64,000 bases of DNA from Argentina anserina (lineage: Eukaryota; Streptophyta; Magnoliopsida; Rosales; Rosaceae): the NCBI RefSeq assembly GCF_933775445.1, contig NC_065877.1:18538001-18602000 (forward strand). Reading direction: 5' to 3'. The first letter of the stretch is position 1. The number at the start of each line of letters is the position of its first letter. The notes under the pieces were generated by a model, which was not told where the DNA came from, made no database searches, and saw only the letters and a list, made by a program, of their open reading frames with translations. Of this stretch, positions 52,140 through 64,000 are shown piece by piece. The position numbers were made by a program, and so were the translations under genes.

Positions 52140-53083
52140 TTTTTTTATTTTTTTGTTTGGTGATGTGATAAAATAGTCAATTTTAAAGCAACCTAATGTT
52201 TTTTTTTTCAAAAGAGAATTTCATTAATTAATAAAAATAAAATTAATACAATGATTTTTGGAGGGAATGAGTTGCTCACACTGAATTTCATATTGAAAGT
52301 CACCAACACTGTTAGGGTTACAAAAACCCTGATTCGATCTAACTATAAAAACCAACTAACAAGCTAGGGCATCTGTACAAGATCAAAGGTTAAAGATATC
52401 ATCTTCCAAACTTGCAAGATACCGACTACAAGCCTAGCGACACTGACCTGACACTGCAAAGTTCAGCACAATATCTTGACAACCAATGTAGAGTGAGTAC
52501 AACCTTGCTATCTCTCCTCCAACCTAGTGTTTCAAATATTCTTATATGTCAAAGTAGTCGAAAATTAAGATATTGATCTATTTATAAAATATCTCTCTAT
52601 TTTTAAGTAAAACACGTCAATTTATAAAATATCGGGTGATTATATGTATTATGGCATTAGATCTATTATTTGACTAGTCATGGAATATGTGAACCTCTTG
52701 ATTGTGATATGCCGAAGTAAGGATGTGACACACAGATGTATAGTGCAAGAAGTTCATTAGTTGTCCTATATAGATCACTAAATTGGAGAATAACCAATAA
52801 GAATAGATTATGCGATATGATGAATTGTGATGATTGATGCATATACGATATACTATTTTATAGCGTTTGTGAAATAACATGTCTTTACTAGCATATTACA
52901 TTACTCACTGAGCGCGTGGTTTTGCACACCTACTCATTTATACATTTGTTGAGTCTAGAAGGAATTTGACGAGCCTAGAGTAAAGAGCCTAAAAAAAAGT
53001 TTTAAATTTTATTTTAAATCGCGCGTCGAGACCGGCATCTGGTAGTGGTAAGAACCGCCCGACCCCGAGACTGAGGCGTGACA
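52140..53083 (-). repeat. Repeat-derived spacer ending in a gypsy-type LTR start
   Basis: On the minus strand, TGTCACGCCTCAGTCTCGGG begins at 53083, a typical opening of plant gypsy LTRs. The LTR would extend toward about 52.5 kb, but its other end is not resolved. No gene is supported in 52140-53083. Confidence 0.45.
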
Positions 53084-53992
53084 AATCAATTAGCCCCAAA
53101 TGATGAGGAAAAAATTTGGGTCGTACGCGTTGTCATGTTTCCGTTCTTTGACGATGCGTCTTTTTCTCAAAAAGGCACCATAATGGTAGATTTTTGCGTA
53201 CAATTTGGTGGTGGGATTATGCAGTTTCGGCGGAGGATCTGGGTTGGTATCCAGGTCTTTAGATCAGTTTGTGAGATGATGATGGTCATGCTGAGGTGGG
53301 GTGGCCGGCCACCGGACCCTAGGGTGACGGCAACATATGTGGTGGAGGGGTGCCTAGGATTTGGGTGCCAAGAGGAAGTGTGGTCGGGTTTGGGCTGTGT
53401 GGGCCTAGACTATTGAGGAAGTATTATAGGGTAATTACCACCTCTAACCTTACGGGTAAGGTAGTAGTTTTCGTCCATATCTTTTTTCTCATAAGTCTAG
53501 TACGTGCTAGAGTAGTTTTTTTAAGTGTTAAGATACTAAATATTTCACATGTGCCACAATTGTATGTTTATAACAAGTGAATGAAGTGATAAATAAAGGA
53601 TGTAAAATAATCTTAGATGATGAAGTTGTTTTAGTTGTATTGGTACCCTAGTTGTATTAGGGTTGCTCTACTGTGAGCGAACCGATTGTTTTTTTATTTG
53701 ACTATTGATTTAATGAAATTGTTTTTTATTTAAGGGTAAAATATTGTTTAGTACTAAATTAAATATTAAATTAGAACAAAGTTAAGGAAGAAAATCTTTA
53801 AAATAATAATTTATTAATATTTTTCTCGTTTGAAAATCATTTATGTTTCTATTTGTTAAAGGACTTCTTATAAAAAAAGTTTATTTTGACATATGAAATG
53901 AGAAAAAAGTTAAAAAATATTCCAAAATTAGGAAAAAGTTATGATTCTAAAACCCTTAAAGCGTTACCCTTAAAGTTTAACAAATTACACTC

Positions 53993-53996
<4 letters not shown>
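53084..53996. other. Gene-free AT-rich stretch
   Basis: The 112-codon frame at 53078-53416 is G-rich, lacks any recognisable motif and is probably chance. Nothing else was identified. Confidence 0.4.

Positions 53997-54040
<44 letters not shown>
53997..54040. repeat. (CT)n microsatellite
   Basis: About 22 uninterrupted CT units. The arginine/glutamate frames on the opposite strand are artefacts of this run. Confidence 0.95.
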
Positions 54041-54045
<5 letters not shown>

Positions 54046-54602
54046 TGGGTTGACCCCGACCTCTACCACACCACAAAATCCGACGACTCTGGCTCCACCG
54101 CCTCGCCGCTGAGCATCTCCACAAGATTCCAGCTCCACCCCATCTGATTCTAGCTCCACCGTATCGCTTCTTGATCTCCTTGAAGTAGATCTACAAGATC
54201 TTCATTCCGGTCTCAACCTTGACCACCGTGGCCACTTGGCGGCGGCGATGACGTTTTCCTTGATGACGCGTGCCTGGGAGTCGGCCTCGTCGACAGACAA
54301 GGTGTCATAACTTCAAGATAGAGGAGAGGAAATGGTGAGGGTGGATGCTTGATGACGGCTTTGTGGATGCGCTCGGTCGGCGGCCAAAGGCTGCAGTTAA
54401 CGGCGTCGGAGGTCGGCTTCAGATTCTATAACCTATGTTTAGGTGGGTCATGAAATTTGACCTCCACAGTGCTCTCGGCATCGGACATTTCTGGAGCTTC
54501 AAAGTTATCAGAAGGAAAATGGAATTAAAATGATGACGAGATGGGTGCCCATAGTAATTTTATGGGTGCCCAATTAAAAATTATGTATCTTTTTTTTCCT
54601 TT

Positions 54603-54775
54603 CATGGTCACACTACCTATCACATTATCTGTCACAATGCCCGTCACACCACTTGTCACACTACCTGTCACACTAACTTTCTGTTGTGACAGATAGTGTG
54701 ATAGCTAGTGTGATACCAAGTGTGATGGGCAGTATGACAAGTATTGTGATATGTAGTGTGGTTGAGCGTGTGACA
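54603..54775. repeat. Inverted repeat built of TGTGA units
   Basis: The left arm (about 54606-54672) is a run of TCACA-type units and the right arm (about 54697-54763) a run of TGTGA-type units. Aligned as a stem, roughly 51 of 66 positions pair, around a loop of about 20-25 bases. Both arms show the GTGTGA(C/T)-spacer pattern of the array at 54912-55200. Confidence 0.75.
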
Positions 54776-54911
54776 TCACATTAATTTCGATATTTGGATC
54801 GTATGAGTTTATTAGAGAAGTTCAAGATCATATAACAATAAACAAAGGTTCATTATTTCTAGTCATTATTTTTTTTCTTTCTTCTTCTTCTTCTTCATCT
54901 TGTCACATAAA

Positions 54912-55200
54912 ACAATGTGACAACAGCTGTGATAGATAGTGTGACATCAGTTGTGATATGTATTGTGATAGCAGATGTGACAATGGGTGTGTCAACAACT
55001 ATGATAGGTAGTGTGACAGCGACTGTGATAGGTTGTGTGACAATAGGTGTGACAGTGAGTGTGACAATATGTGTGACAACAGCTGTGATAGGTAGTGTGA
55101 CAACGGGTGTGATAAGTAGTGTGGCGGCAGGTGTGATAATGGGTGTGACAGTAGCTGTGACAATGGTTGTGATAGGTAGTGTGACAGCGGTTGTGACATG
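54912..55200. repeat. TGTGA minisatellite, about 15-bp period
   Basis: Roughly nineteen diverged 15-bp units of the type TGTGACARYKGTGATRG are arranged head to tail. The open frame 54917-55237 (runs of GSVTTAVI-like text) is open only because a 15-bp period preserves the frame. I do not regard it as a gene. Confidence 0.8.
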
Positions 55201-55269
55201 CCGAGAGGAAATGTCTAAATATGCGAAATTATGTTAAAATTCAAAGATTGGTATGAGTATGGTCAAATG

Positions 55270-55520
55270 AAGATAATAACTAGAACTAAGGAGTCTTGAG
55301 CTCCGATTTCGCCGGAATAGCTTGGATCACCACCATGGACGGTGGCAACCCCTTGTGAGGGCTGTTGCGCCTTGTACGGTGGTCGGTTCGGAGTGGTATG
55401 GTATCAAATGAAAGAGGTGAGAGAGATCTTTCCAACGGTACTAACCACGCTCAAATCCATTGCCGGACGACAAAGTTATGACCAAAATTAGAAGAGTAAG
55501 GAAAAAGAAAAAAAAAGTGA
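55270..55520 (-). repeat. LTR-like fragment (minus orientation)
   Basis: On the minus strand the text runs from GGTCATAACTTTGTCGTCCG through GAGCTCAAGACTCC. It resembles untranslated parts of plant gypsy LTRs. Boundaries are not resolved. Confidence 0.3.
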
Positions 55521-56952
55521 GAAATGACAAAATAATCCGGAAAATATTAAAAATAACTTTTTTTTCTAATTTTGTTCAAATCTTGTTAACTATTTTTTAA
55601 TTTCTAATCAACTGAGAAATTGTACTATTTTATAATTTGCTAAATCTTTTATTGTTATATTCGCCATATTGCCCTCAGGGATAATCAAACTTGATACTAA
55701 GATATATTGGTGTTTTAGTAATTCTAAAGTTTACTTCGACGCGTAAAACTGACGCGTCAAATGTAGGCGTGAGATAGACTCATAGTCCCCTTCCGATAAA
55801 TATGATCTCGAGTCCAAACTCTACTCTCGCTTGAGTCTCACAATTGTCACTCACTCCCCGTTGCTCTCTACTTCTCGCTCTCAATTTTGATTCGCTTTCG
55901 ATTTGATATTGATTTTTATGTTGAAGGTTTCATTTATAGGGTTGCATTGGCATTTCAATCTCGTTGTTCAATGTCCGGTGGCATTAAGGTAGTCTCGGTC
56001 CAAGAGGAGGAGGAATAAAGAAGCCGAAGAAGATGGAGATGGCCAGGGTTGATAGTATATTGCATTTTCGAGGTGCCCTCCGTCTTCTTCAAACTCCTGT
56101 ATCCACAAGCAAAAAGAATCATAATAACAAGAATCTAGGGTTGAAAGAAAAAGAGAAGAAGAAGAGAAGGCAAGGGTTGAAAGAGAAAGAAAGAGGCTCG
56201 TGTTGCAATTGAATACATGGAGAGGACCACTTTTTTTTACTAGGGTTGCCATATCCTAGAGCTTAAACGGATATCGGGATACGATAGTCCCTTTGATTGG
56301 GGTTCCCACTTCCGAGCACCATGGAGAGACTTGGATTGTTATTTAAGGTTGAGGCCGATGTTTTGGAGAGACTGGATGAATTAGAGGAAGGTGAGATTCT
56401 GTGACGCTTTTGATTTCATTTTGTTTTTATTTTATTTTTTGGTTTAGGGAATTTATTTTCCTTCTATATGATTTTCAGGAAACTCACCTAGTGAGATATT
56501 GGTTTCGGTTGTTTCTGTAATCTCTGATGTCTCATTGACTGACTGGGATGCATGTTGTTTCTTTCTCATGCTTTTCTTCCAAGCTTGGAAGACTTGGCTT
56601 GTCTTTCTGTTTCCAGTCCGGAGGACTGCAAATTAGAGTCCGTGGTGGTATTAACATTGCATTTCTACATGAAACATGATGGATTCCAAGCCACAACTAC
56701 TGGAGATATGAGTGCACTTTACTATGTAATTAAGGCAATCTGTTTCTTTGGTCTGGATCATATACCTTGTGTGCTAGTGTATAGAAATTCAGAGAAAGAA
56801 GATTAAGTCTTTGATGGAATTGTGTGCTAGTGTTAAGTTTGTTTTTGATGTCACAATTGCTCATGTAGTCAATTTGGTGGTTTTGATCATTGATATGTGT
56901 TGGTGTTTTTTGAATTTGTTTCTAGGTTTCATTTGTTTTTAGACTTTTAATT

Positions 56953-57115
56953 CACATTGAATTGTGGCTTGCACTAGTGAGATTTGAGAGTTATGACAGT
57001 GCCAAGAAGGTCCTTAACAAGGCTCGATAAAAGTTTTCGAAGGAGCTTGCCAATTGGATTACTGCGTTCAAGTTGAAAGCAGCTAATGGAAATACATCAA
57101 TAGTTGGGAACAACT
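56953..57115 (+). pseudogene. PRP6/STABILIZED1-like splicing factor fragment
   Basis: The plus strand reads ELWLALVRFESYDSAKKVLN, then KAR and a TAA stop (57028-57030), then KFSKELANWITAFKL, KAANGNTSIVG. This corresponds to a HAT/TPR-repeat segment of the U5 snRNP protein PRP6 (STA1 in Arabidopsis; family text resembles SAKKVLNKAR followed by a W-IT-A-KL-E-ANGNT stretch). The stop, several radical changes and loss of similarity on both sides mark it as a relic. It lies 150 bp left of the CACTA element. Confidence 0.7.
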
Positions 57116-57266
57116 CTCGGTCTCTCACCAACCAACTGAACCTATCTTGACCAAGGCAGTTATTGCCCTTGGCAAGGAACAAAATGTTGCTGAAATAATA
57201 CATTAGGTCTGGCTTGTCGTTTACAGGTAGGTTTTAGTTGCTTTATGAGTTTGTAGTAAGGACAAA

Positions 57267-58954
57267 CACTACCAGAAAATAGCACTTAGACGATAACAAC
57301 AAACTTCGTTCGTCACCTAAAAAATTATAAGACGACGAAAACAAAATCGTCAGTTTAGTGAATAAATTCGTCATCTAGGTGAAACTTAGATGGCAAAATT
57401 CAGTTTTTTCGTCTTAGCTGTACATTTTAAATGACGAAATATGATCTCGTCATCTAAGATGGTGACCTAGTCCGCAAACAACTATATTTTCGTCTTAGCA
57501 CAGAACTTAGATGACGTATTTTGATCTTTTCGTCTAAGAAATTGTAAGGTGACGAACACATTGATTTAGATGACAAAATTTTTCATCGTCTAAGTAAAAG
57601 TTTGACTTTCTAATCTGGATCTATTTCCAGATCAATAGAAACAGAAAAAAAACATTAAAAAAAACTGCTGCTATGAACAATTGTTGCCTGGAAGGATTGA
57701 TAGCAGAGTCATACAATATTTCTCCACCTTTGTACAAACTCGAGACTCTCATTCTATGCTGGTTAGCTTCTCTAGAATCAATAGTTACGAATTTGGTTTA
57801 TTTTGGGTTCTGGGATTCAAGATCTGAGGCATTTGAGATTCGCGATTTAGATTGGAATGTTCATCTTTGTAGACTGATGCTAGCTGCCAAGATTTCGACT
57901 AGGGTTTACCATTTGGGGCTTTTGGGTTAGGGATTCGGGGTTTTCTAACTCGATATTGTGGTTTACGATTTGGGGGGTTCTTCTTATTGGGTTATAGACT
58001 TGTTATGTAAAATTTATCCTGAATGTTATGCTTATTGATTTTTCTAGCACTCTTATGTTTTGCTAAATGATTTATTTTCCTCCTTTTGTTTTGATTTCTC
58101 TTGGAATTTTTTTTGCGGTGACTTGGGTTTTGAGTATGTATTGGCGAAAGCCGAGGAGATTAAGATGACGGCTGATTGGGAAGTTGAGGTGGACTAGTTT
58201 GTTACAAAAACTAGAGCAAATCAAATGAAGAGTGGAAGGGAAAGACAGTTGTGTATTCGGATTTGAATCACATTGTTGTGAGAATCTCGCCCAAGTATAC
58301 AGCTGATTCTATTCTCACATTGACAGTATCTTCTCAACGTAAGTTTTATTTTGTTTTGTTTTGTCCAGTCTCCAAGTATGTATCTTTTTTTCGGTGTTGT
58401 TGTTGAAGTGATGATCTTTGTTTCAAGCATAAGTACCTGTATTGGAAATTGAAGTTTTAGTGAAGTACAATTAAGTATATGTCTTAGTCTATCACTAGCT
58501 GAATATGATGGGGTGATCTTTAGTTAACATGTTTCAGAGGAGGTGCCGAAGATTGCAGTTCGTGTGTAGCTTGATTTTGGAACTCTCTCCTAGCTTTATA
58601 AATCAGGTTAATTTCGACTCTCTTTGTTTTTACTACGTAGTAACTGATGAGGCTTATAGCTTTATGCTCATATCTTCACCATACTGTGCTTAATATGTAA
58701 ACCAAATACTTAAATGATAAGGCCCTTTTTTTCTCTTTGTTCATTTTGTAGAAGATTTAACTGTTAAGATGATGATGTCAAAATTTTGAAATTGTAGAGA
58801 TAATGTGATGTAGCTTTTATCTGTGAGAAAAACTTATTTTTAACTTGTGTTCTTAGAAACACAAAAAATATGGTGAAAATGTCTAAGTCATGCATCAATA
58901 ACCATCATCCTAAGCATTTTTCTATATTTTATGAACTCATTGTTACATGGCTGA

Positions 58955-58985
<31 letters not shown>

Positions 58986-60044
58986 TCTCGTTATAAAGTG
59001 GACCTTGACATTATTAGGACACAGAGAAGATTACCAAGTTCACCTTGCAGTTGATCAGTGTCTCAGAAGCTGCATTTATTATTTTACACCTTCTGAGAGA
59101 ATTGTTTTGGAGGAGCTACTTGACAGGTGCTTATTTTGTAGATATATCCCTGAATTTTTTCAGTCATTCACACATTGTGGATTCTAAATTTATTTTAAAG
59201 CTTGTAAGTTAAATTGCAGATTCATGATCTTCAACTTGATGGTTAGACTAGAATATTATTGCCTTCCATATACTGTCTTATGCAAGCTTTTGACCGAGTC
59301 TATTTTTCTGTTTGTCTTTATTTTGTAGCATCTTGGGCACACCTTTTGATAGTTCAGCTGAGGCAGAATTGCTATACTCTGAGAACAATAGATATCGAAA
59401 GCCAAAGAAGAAATTCAAAGCTTCTGTTCAACATGTAGATTAGTTTTGAACATGTGATTCTAGTCATTTTGTATAATTATTAAATAAATAAATAACAACA
59501 GTAAGGTGACGAAATGTAAAATTTGGTATTTATTTTTAGGTCCACAATTAGTTGACAAACTCTTTTCTCGTTGGCTTATATTTCGCCACCTTACACCTAA
59601 GCTAACGACAAATTTCGTCACTATAGATCATCAAAATTCGTTGGCTAACAAATATGGTGACGACAACAAGTCATCGTTTAAGTATTACAATTTATCATCT
59701 TAGATATTAGGTGACAAAATACATCTCGTCGCCTAAGAATTATACCTTGTCAACTTAGTTGTAACACAACAACAAATATGTCGTCATTTAAGTATTAAAA
59801 TTTCGTCAACTTAGTAATAAAGTGACGGTCGTACTTTTGTCGTCTTACCAACGCGCTTAGATGACGAATGACTTAATTTCGTCATCTAAGTACTTGGATG
59901 ACAGCGTCTACTTGACGGAACTTCAGCGTCTACTTGACGAAACTTAGATGACGAAAATTTCGTCACCTAGTGACTTAAGACGATGAAAATAGGATCTTAG
60001 GTGACGAAATGTCGTTGTCGTCTAAGTCATTAATTCTGGTAGTG
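57267..60044. mobile_element. CACTA (En/Spm-type) non-autonomous element, 2778 bp
   Basis: The left end is CACTACCAGAAAATAGCACT and the right end read inward is CACTACCAGAATTAATGACT. Both are followed by dense subterminal repeats of the type TTAGRTGACGAAAT/TCGTC in both orientations (57290-57600 and 59500-60030). The 3-bp flanks are AAA on each side (57264-57266 and 60045-60047), the target length of CACTA elements. No TNP2-like transposase is visible. The interior carries a host-like gene segment. Confidence 0.87.
58215..59443 (+). CDS. Host-like gene segment carried inside the CACTA element (three exons)
   Basis: Three exons join in phase with GT-AG borders: 58215-58338, 59018-59126 and 59329-59443, ending in TAG. 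The reading includes GKTVVYSDLNHIVVRISPKY, then HREDYQVHLAVDQCLRSCIY and FTPSERIVLEELLD, then GTPFDSSAEAELLYSENNRY and a lysine-rich end (RKPKKKFKASVQHVD). The intact frame over two introns and normal codon use argue for a captured cellular gene rather than transposon sequence. I do not recognise the protein. No start codon is evident upstream, and an in-frame TAG lies just before 58215, so the 5' part is missing or altered. Confidence 0.55.
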
Positions 60045-62150
60045 AAATGAACTTGGAGCTTTACATGATTTCTTCTAGAAAATATTAGATTCTTATTCAT
60101 ATGAACTTAGAGTTGTGGCTGATGCGTATCATAGTTTTGGGTTGAGATATTACTCACATTAGCCAAAGCTACAGTTGATGTGAGTGTACTTTGGGTCACA
60201 TGTTGGATCATAAAAAATTAATTCTCATATATTCTAATACCTTAAAACATAAAATTTACTTATTCTACGTGCTTAATTTAATTTAGACTAATTCATTTCC
60301 ATATTTTGTAGAATAGCTTGACAAGTAGAGAAAAACGACAAGTCCCGGCAATTTTCTGAGTACCACCACTTTTATCAGCACTATTATGGCGGAGCATTAC
60401 CACTTTTGGTGGTGCCATGCATTTTCAGGCTAATTTTATGAAAGAGCAACACATTGTTTTATCACAACTAGATCTCATCTTTTTATTTGGGATTTAGCTA
60501 CACTACTTTTTTTTCTCATAAAAAAATCATGGCTCCCCATTATCTAAAAATCTACACCTATATTACATGTAGAAAAAATCTGATTTAATTTTGGGTATAA
60601 TCATCACCTCTAGGTCCATAATTACCTAGTCATCCACCCACTTCTTCCTTTATCACCCACTTTCTCCATGATCACACACTTCCTTACATGATCACTCATT
60701 TCTTTCACGTTCCTTCCTTTATCACCCACGTCCTACATGATAACTTACTTCCTTCCATGATCATCCACTTCTTTATCATCCACTTCATTCATTTATCATC
60801 CACTTCCTCAATGATCACCTACTTCCTTCCATGATCACCCACTTCTTTATCACTCACTTCTTCCATGTTCCTTCCTTTATCACCTACTTCCTCCATGACC
60901 ACCCCACTCACTACATCATTATCTCTTACTTTTCTCTACTTTTTCCACCACTATTCTCCTCTATAAAAACATCCATCACCACCATCTCCAAACACACCAT
61001 TTTCCACCACCAACCAAGAGAAAGAGAGGAAGAGAACATTTTCATCTACCATTCTCATTCTAAAAACACCAAGTTTCATCACTTCATCATCCAATATTTT
61101 TCATATACTATCATCAAGCAAAGAGGAAGAAGAAGAGTCTAACATTATTTGATGATCTTCATCACCACCATGTCAAGATCTCCATGAGTTCATCCACATC
61201 ATCATTAACTTGAGATTCACTAGTCATCTCTCTACTCTCTCTTTACTTTGATGTTCATAAACATGTTGAAGTTTGTGTATTTGGTTATGAGTGGTAGTTA
61301 GTTTGTTGGGGCTAGGGTGAAAGCCCTAGCCAATCTTGTATGATATTGATATAAATATTTTGTTTGATGCACTTTTCATTAGCACTCTAATATGCTAGTT
61401 CAAAAGTTAAACATTCATGCTTAAACTTAATCAATTTGTGTATGATTGTTTGTCATGACATGATGAATGATTAAAGCTTGATTAACCTTAGTTCTTTGAA
61501 CCATGATAGCATATCATATGTGCATGTTAGAGTTGTGAACTACAATCACTTAGAGATAAACATGGTTGGTTTGCATGATTTCTTCATCTCCAAACTTTCA
61601 CTTAGGGTAATGCATTTGATACTTAACCGGATTCATATGCATGACTTGAGTAGTTAAGTACTACATGCGAGAGGGGTTGTCTGATACCAACAAATGAGAT
61701 TGTCCTTTGTCATACCCGAGAGAGATACATGGAGAGAAATTAGCTAGTTAGAGTGGCATCATTCAATTTAGTAGCATCATTGTTCACAAGAGAAGCTATA
61801 GGTGGAAACCTTAAGTCTTAACTTCCATCTATTTCATAACATCTAGTTTAGCATAACCTAGTTTACATTTTAAGTAGTCATTTAGTTGTTAGAAGTAACT
61901 CCACATCCGAAACAAATTTGAATCAGTACACCATCTTGCATTTATCCACCATGAATTTGGGTTCACTTGTGAGCCTTGATTTGTGTCTTGTACATTTGCA
62001 TATTCTTCTAGCATCCCTTATATTCTCCTAGCTAGAGAGGGTTTTTCCAATCCCTTGAGTACGATATCCCCTTACAATCTCACTACACTATAACTTGACC
62101 CTTATACTTGAGGGTGATCTTTGAGTCGACATCACATCTCATAAGGGATG
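60045..62150 (+). repeat. LTR-retrotransposon-type sequence, unclassified
   Basis: After the repeat, the text at 61890-62110 (for example ACATCCGAAACAAATTTGAAT, then AGTACGATATCCCC and ACTTGACCCTTATACTTG) resembles leader regions of plant gypsy retrotransposons. No protein-coding remnant was recognised and no boundaries were found. Confidence 0.35.
60640..60905. repeat. Imperfect CA/CT-rich tandem repeat
   Basis: Variants of CTTCCTTCCATGATCACCCA recur about a dozen times with irregular spacing. Confidence 0.6.
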
Positions 62151-64000
62151 TAAGCAATATATTTGAGTTAAAATAAAGATTACCAAGCAAGACAAACGAA
62201 GAAGTTCACTTGAAACACACTAAGTTAAAGATAACTTGTGAACCAAAATTTTTGAAATTATCTAATATGTTCAAAAAACAAAGCAAGAACAACTTTTAAA
62301 TTTCCGCAAAAGTAAATAGTTGTACAAGATAAGAATATGGAAGGTAGCGTCGATGACACTGGCCCAGATGCTAAACAAGTAGACAACACAATTTATATAT
62401 AAAAAAAAGTGGCTACAACTCTAAATAAAACCTCGGAAATAGAATGTAAAAAATACTTCTTAACAAATGTAAAGAAACATGCGAGAAATGAACAAATGAC
62501 TCGGCTAAATCTTTCCGAGACTCCTAGCTCTGAGAATTACCAACAAGACTTGCACGAAAGCTATAGTAGGGATGAGCGTCATCCTCACTTGCTCAGTATG
62601 AGCTAGCTCGCCCATAAATTTTGAAAACAAGGAGAAGATAAAAATGAGTTTGATAACACATTGAGGGTAAGTTACCTGGTTCCAGAAAACCATTTCTGAA
62701 AATCATGCAAGTTCAGAAAATATTATGCTAAAATAGTGGAGCTCCAATTTTAAATAGGATATTGGTTGATATAATAGAAATGCACGACCCAACCTAGCTT
62801 AATAAGTCTAAACTAGTAACCTCAAAGTCAAGGCCAACTACCCTTATTGTTAAAAACAATAAAAGAGCAAGAGTGTCCATTTAGACAATACCCTAAAATA
62901 AAAGGATAATGCGCAAGGTAGGATGATAACAAGGCATTGCCCCTCTGGAGATTTTATGGGTTCGACACCGAGGAGTCCTAGACCGGTATCCGAGAACCCC
63001 ATCACTCTCAGGTTTGTCACACTCACAAAACAATTCTATCTTAAAACGTTGTCTAATCTCGGGTCACAAACATATAATGCTTTCAGAATAAATATAACTT
63101 CTGAGAACTATACTAGGAACATTTATAATTTCGCCCAAAAGTAATATAGGAGGGTTAGCTTCCCTACCTAGAATGACATGTAGAATTTCAAAATCCATTA
63201 CGTATGCTCCAACTCCAAAATAATGCTACTGCTCCAAACGTCGAGTAATCCTTGTATCATTGTTCTGAATTCATGAAGTTCAGGAGTTAAACTCAAATCC
63301 AGAAGTTGTTGATATGTTGACTCGACTCCTTTTCCTAGTTGGCCAGGAAAGTCAATATTTGACTTTTTGTTGACCAAGTCTTTCATGGGGACCAGGAGTT
63401 TACTACTTTGACCTTGTTTGACCTTTAATCAACCAATTCTCGGATAACTGGAGAATAGTCTTAACTTCTCGTCAAACGATAATAAGGGTACTTTAAGGTT
63501 ATTAAAGACACTAAATATCGTATCGACGATTTAATTATTTTACCGACACATATTTAAGTTAAAAGAGTTCTCGATTTCCAAACCAGACGGAAATTAGAAT
63601 TATCATTTAGTTTTCATTGCCAAGTTAAATTTAGATTTTACTAAATTACCCTAAGGTAAAAGTAAAACTATCAAAATCATTTTATAAAACCATAAAAGAT
63701 TAACAAATAAAATAGTAAATGGTAACTCTCAGCCAAGGGAAAAAGAGTAATTTCACATGATTAAGAAAACCATAAAAGGGCACCTCAGTAATAGTAAAAA
63801 CCCAAGTTTTCACCTTATCTCTTCAATTTCGTTTATGGCAGGATGCCATCCTTCTCCGATCAACCAAAATGATAAACAACCTAATTATAAGCTTCTCTAC
63901 AATCCAACAAGTAACAAAACTACATCACAGAAGTTGAAAAAGATGAGTTCGCTACCTTTGTACAATCCTAGAAACAAGACCAACTTGTTGCACTTTCCGT
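62151..64000. repeat. Repeat-derived end of window, no gene
   Basis: On the minus strand TGTGACAAACCTGAGAGTGA (from 63021) looks like an LTR start, and the stretch 63290-63430 (TTGACTTT/GTTGACCAAG motifs) is also LTR-like. No coding region is supported. Confidence 0.35.

Noticed and set aside
53939..54159. Arginine/glutamate-repeat ORFs on the minus strand
   Set aside because: They are translations of the (CT)n microsatellite.
54917..55237. 106-codon valine/threonine/isoleucine repeat ORF
   Set aside because: It is open only because the DNA repeat has a 15-bp period.
62900..62975. tRNA-like segment with a B box (GGTTCGACACC) and a weak A box
   Set aside because: The T-stem and acceptor stem do not pair, so it is not a tRNA gene; at most it is a degenerate pol III-type repeat.
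1..64000. CRISPR arrays, rRNA genes, operons or other prokaryotic systems
   Set aside because: No direct-repeat/spacer pattern or rRNA sequence was seen, and the introns, clock gene and plant retroelements show a plant nuclear origin.

Overview
This window looks like a eudicot plant nuclear chromosome, most likely a rosid. It is AT-rich, its genes are split by canonical GT-AG introns, and about half of it is transposon-derived. The window holds a clear LUX/PCL1 clock gene, a TRM/DUF4378 protein, a plant M50-type membrane protein and an R3H-SUZ protein. Family or genus assignment from sequence alone would be guesswork. Exon models here were built by hand from reading frame, splice sites and phase; no alignment was run.

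Layout. (1) 2359-7327, plus strand: the last six exons of a conserved gene I cannot name, with a 448-bp hAT-type element in one intron. (2) 9236-16017: a minus-strand block of a FRIGIDA-like terminal exon, a decayed Ty1/copia element cut off inside gag, and a Ty3/gypsy-like LTR fragment followed by nine copies of a 28-bp repeat. (3) 17107-18078, plus: intronless LUX ARRHYTHMO-type GARP factor, with candidate evening-element and LUX-binding motifs upstream. (4) 21964-23903, minus: R3H-SUZ protein. (5) 24195-25012: hAT-type element with a perfect 8-bp target duplication. (6) 25101-42428: two degenerate copia elements of the same broad family in direct order. The first lacks most of its 3' LTR and carries a nested insertion. 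The second is bounded by two 184-bp LTRs. Between them a hAT element with an 8-bp target duplication is nested inside an older foldback element. (7) 42724-46204, minus: TRM-like DUF3741/DUF4378 protein, five exons. (8) 47612-51938, minus: M50B-like membrane protein, nine exons including a 30-nt microexon. (9) 52-64 kb: no complete host gene. It holds LTR pieces, an inverted TGTGA minisatellite, a broken PRP6/STA1-like fragment, a 2.8-kb CACTA element carrying three spliceable exons of a host-like gene, and LTR-type repeats.

The host genes are single-copy housekeeping or regulatory types that do not form a pathway together. The main organising theme is layered transposition around them. Five insertions have directly readable boundaries: three hAT, one CACTA and one copia LTR pair.
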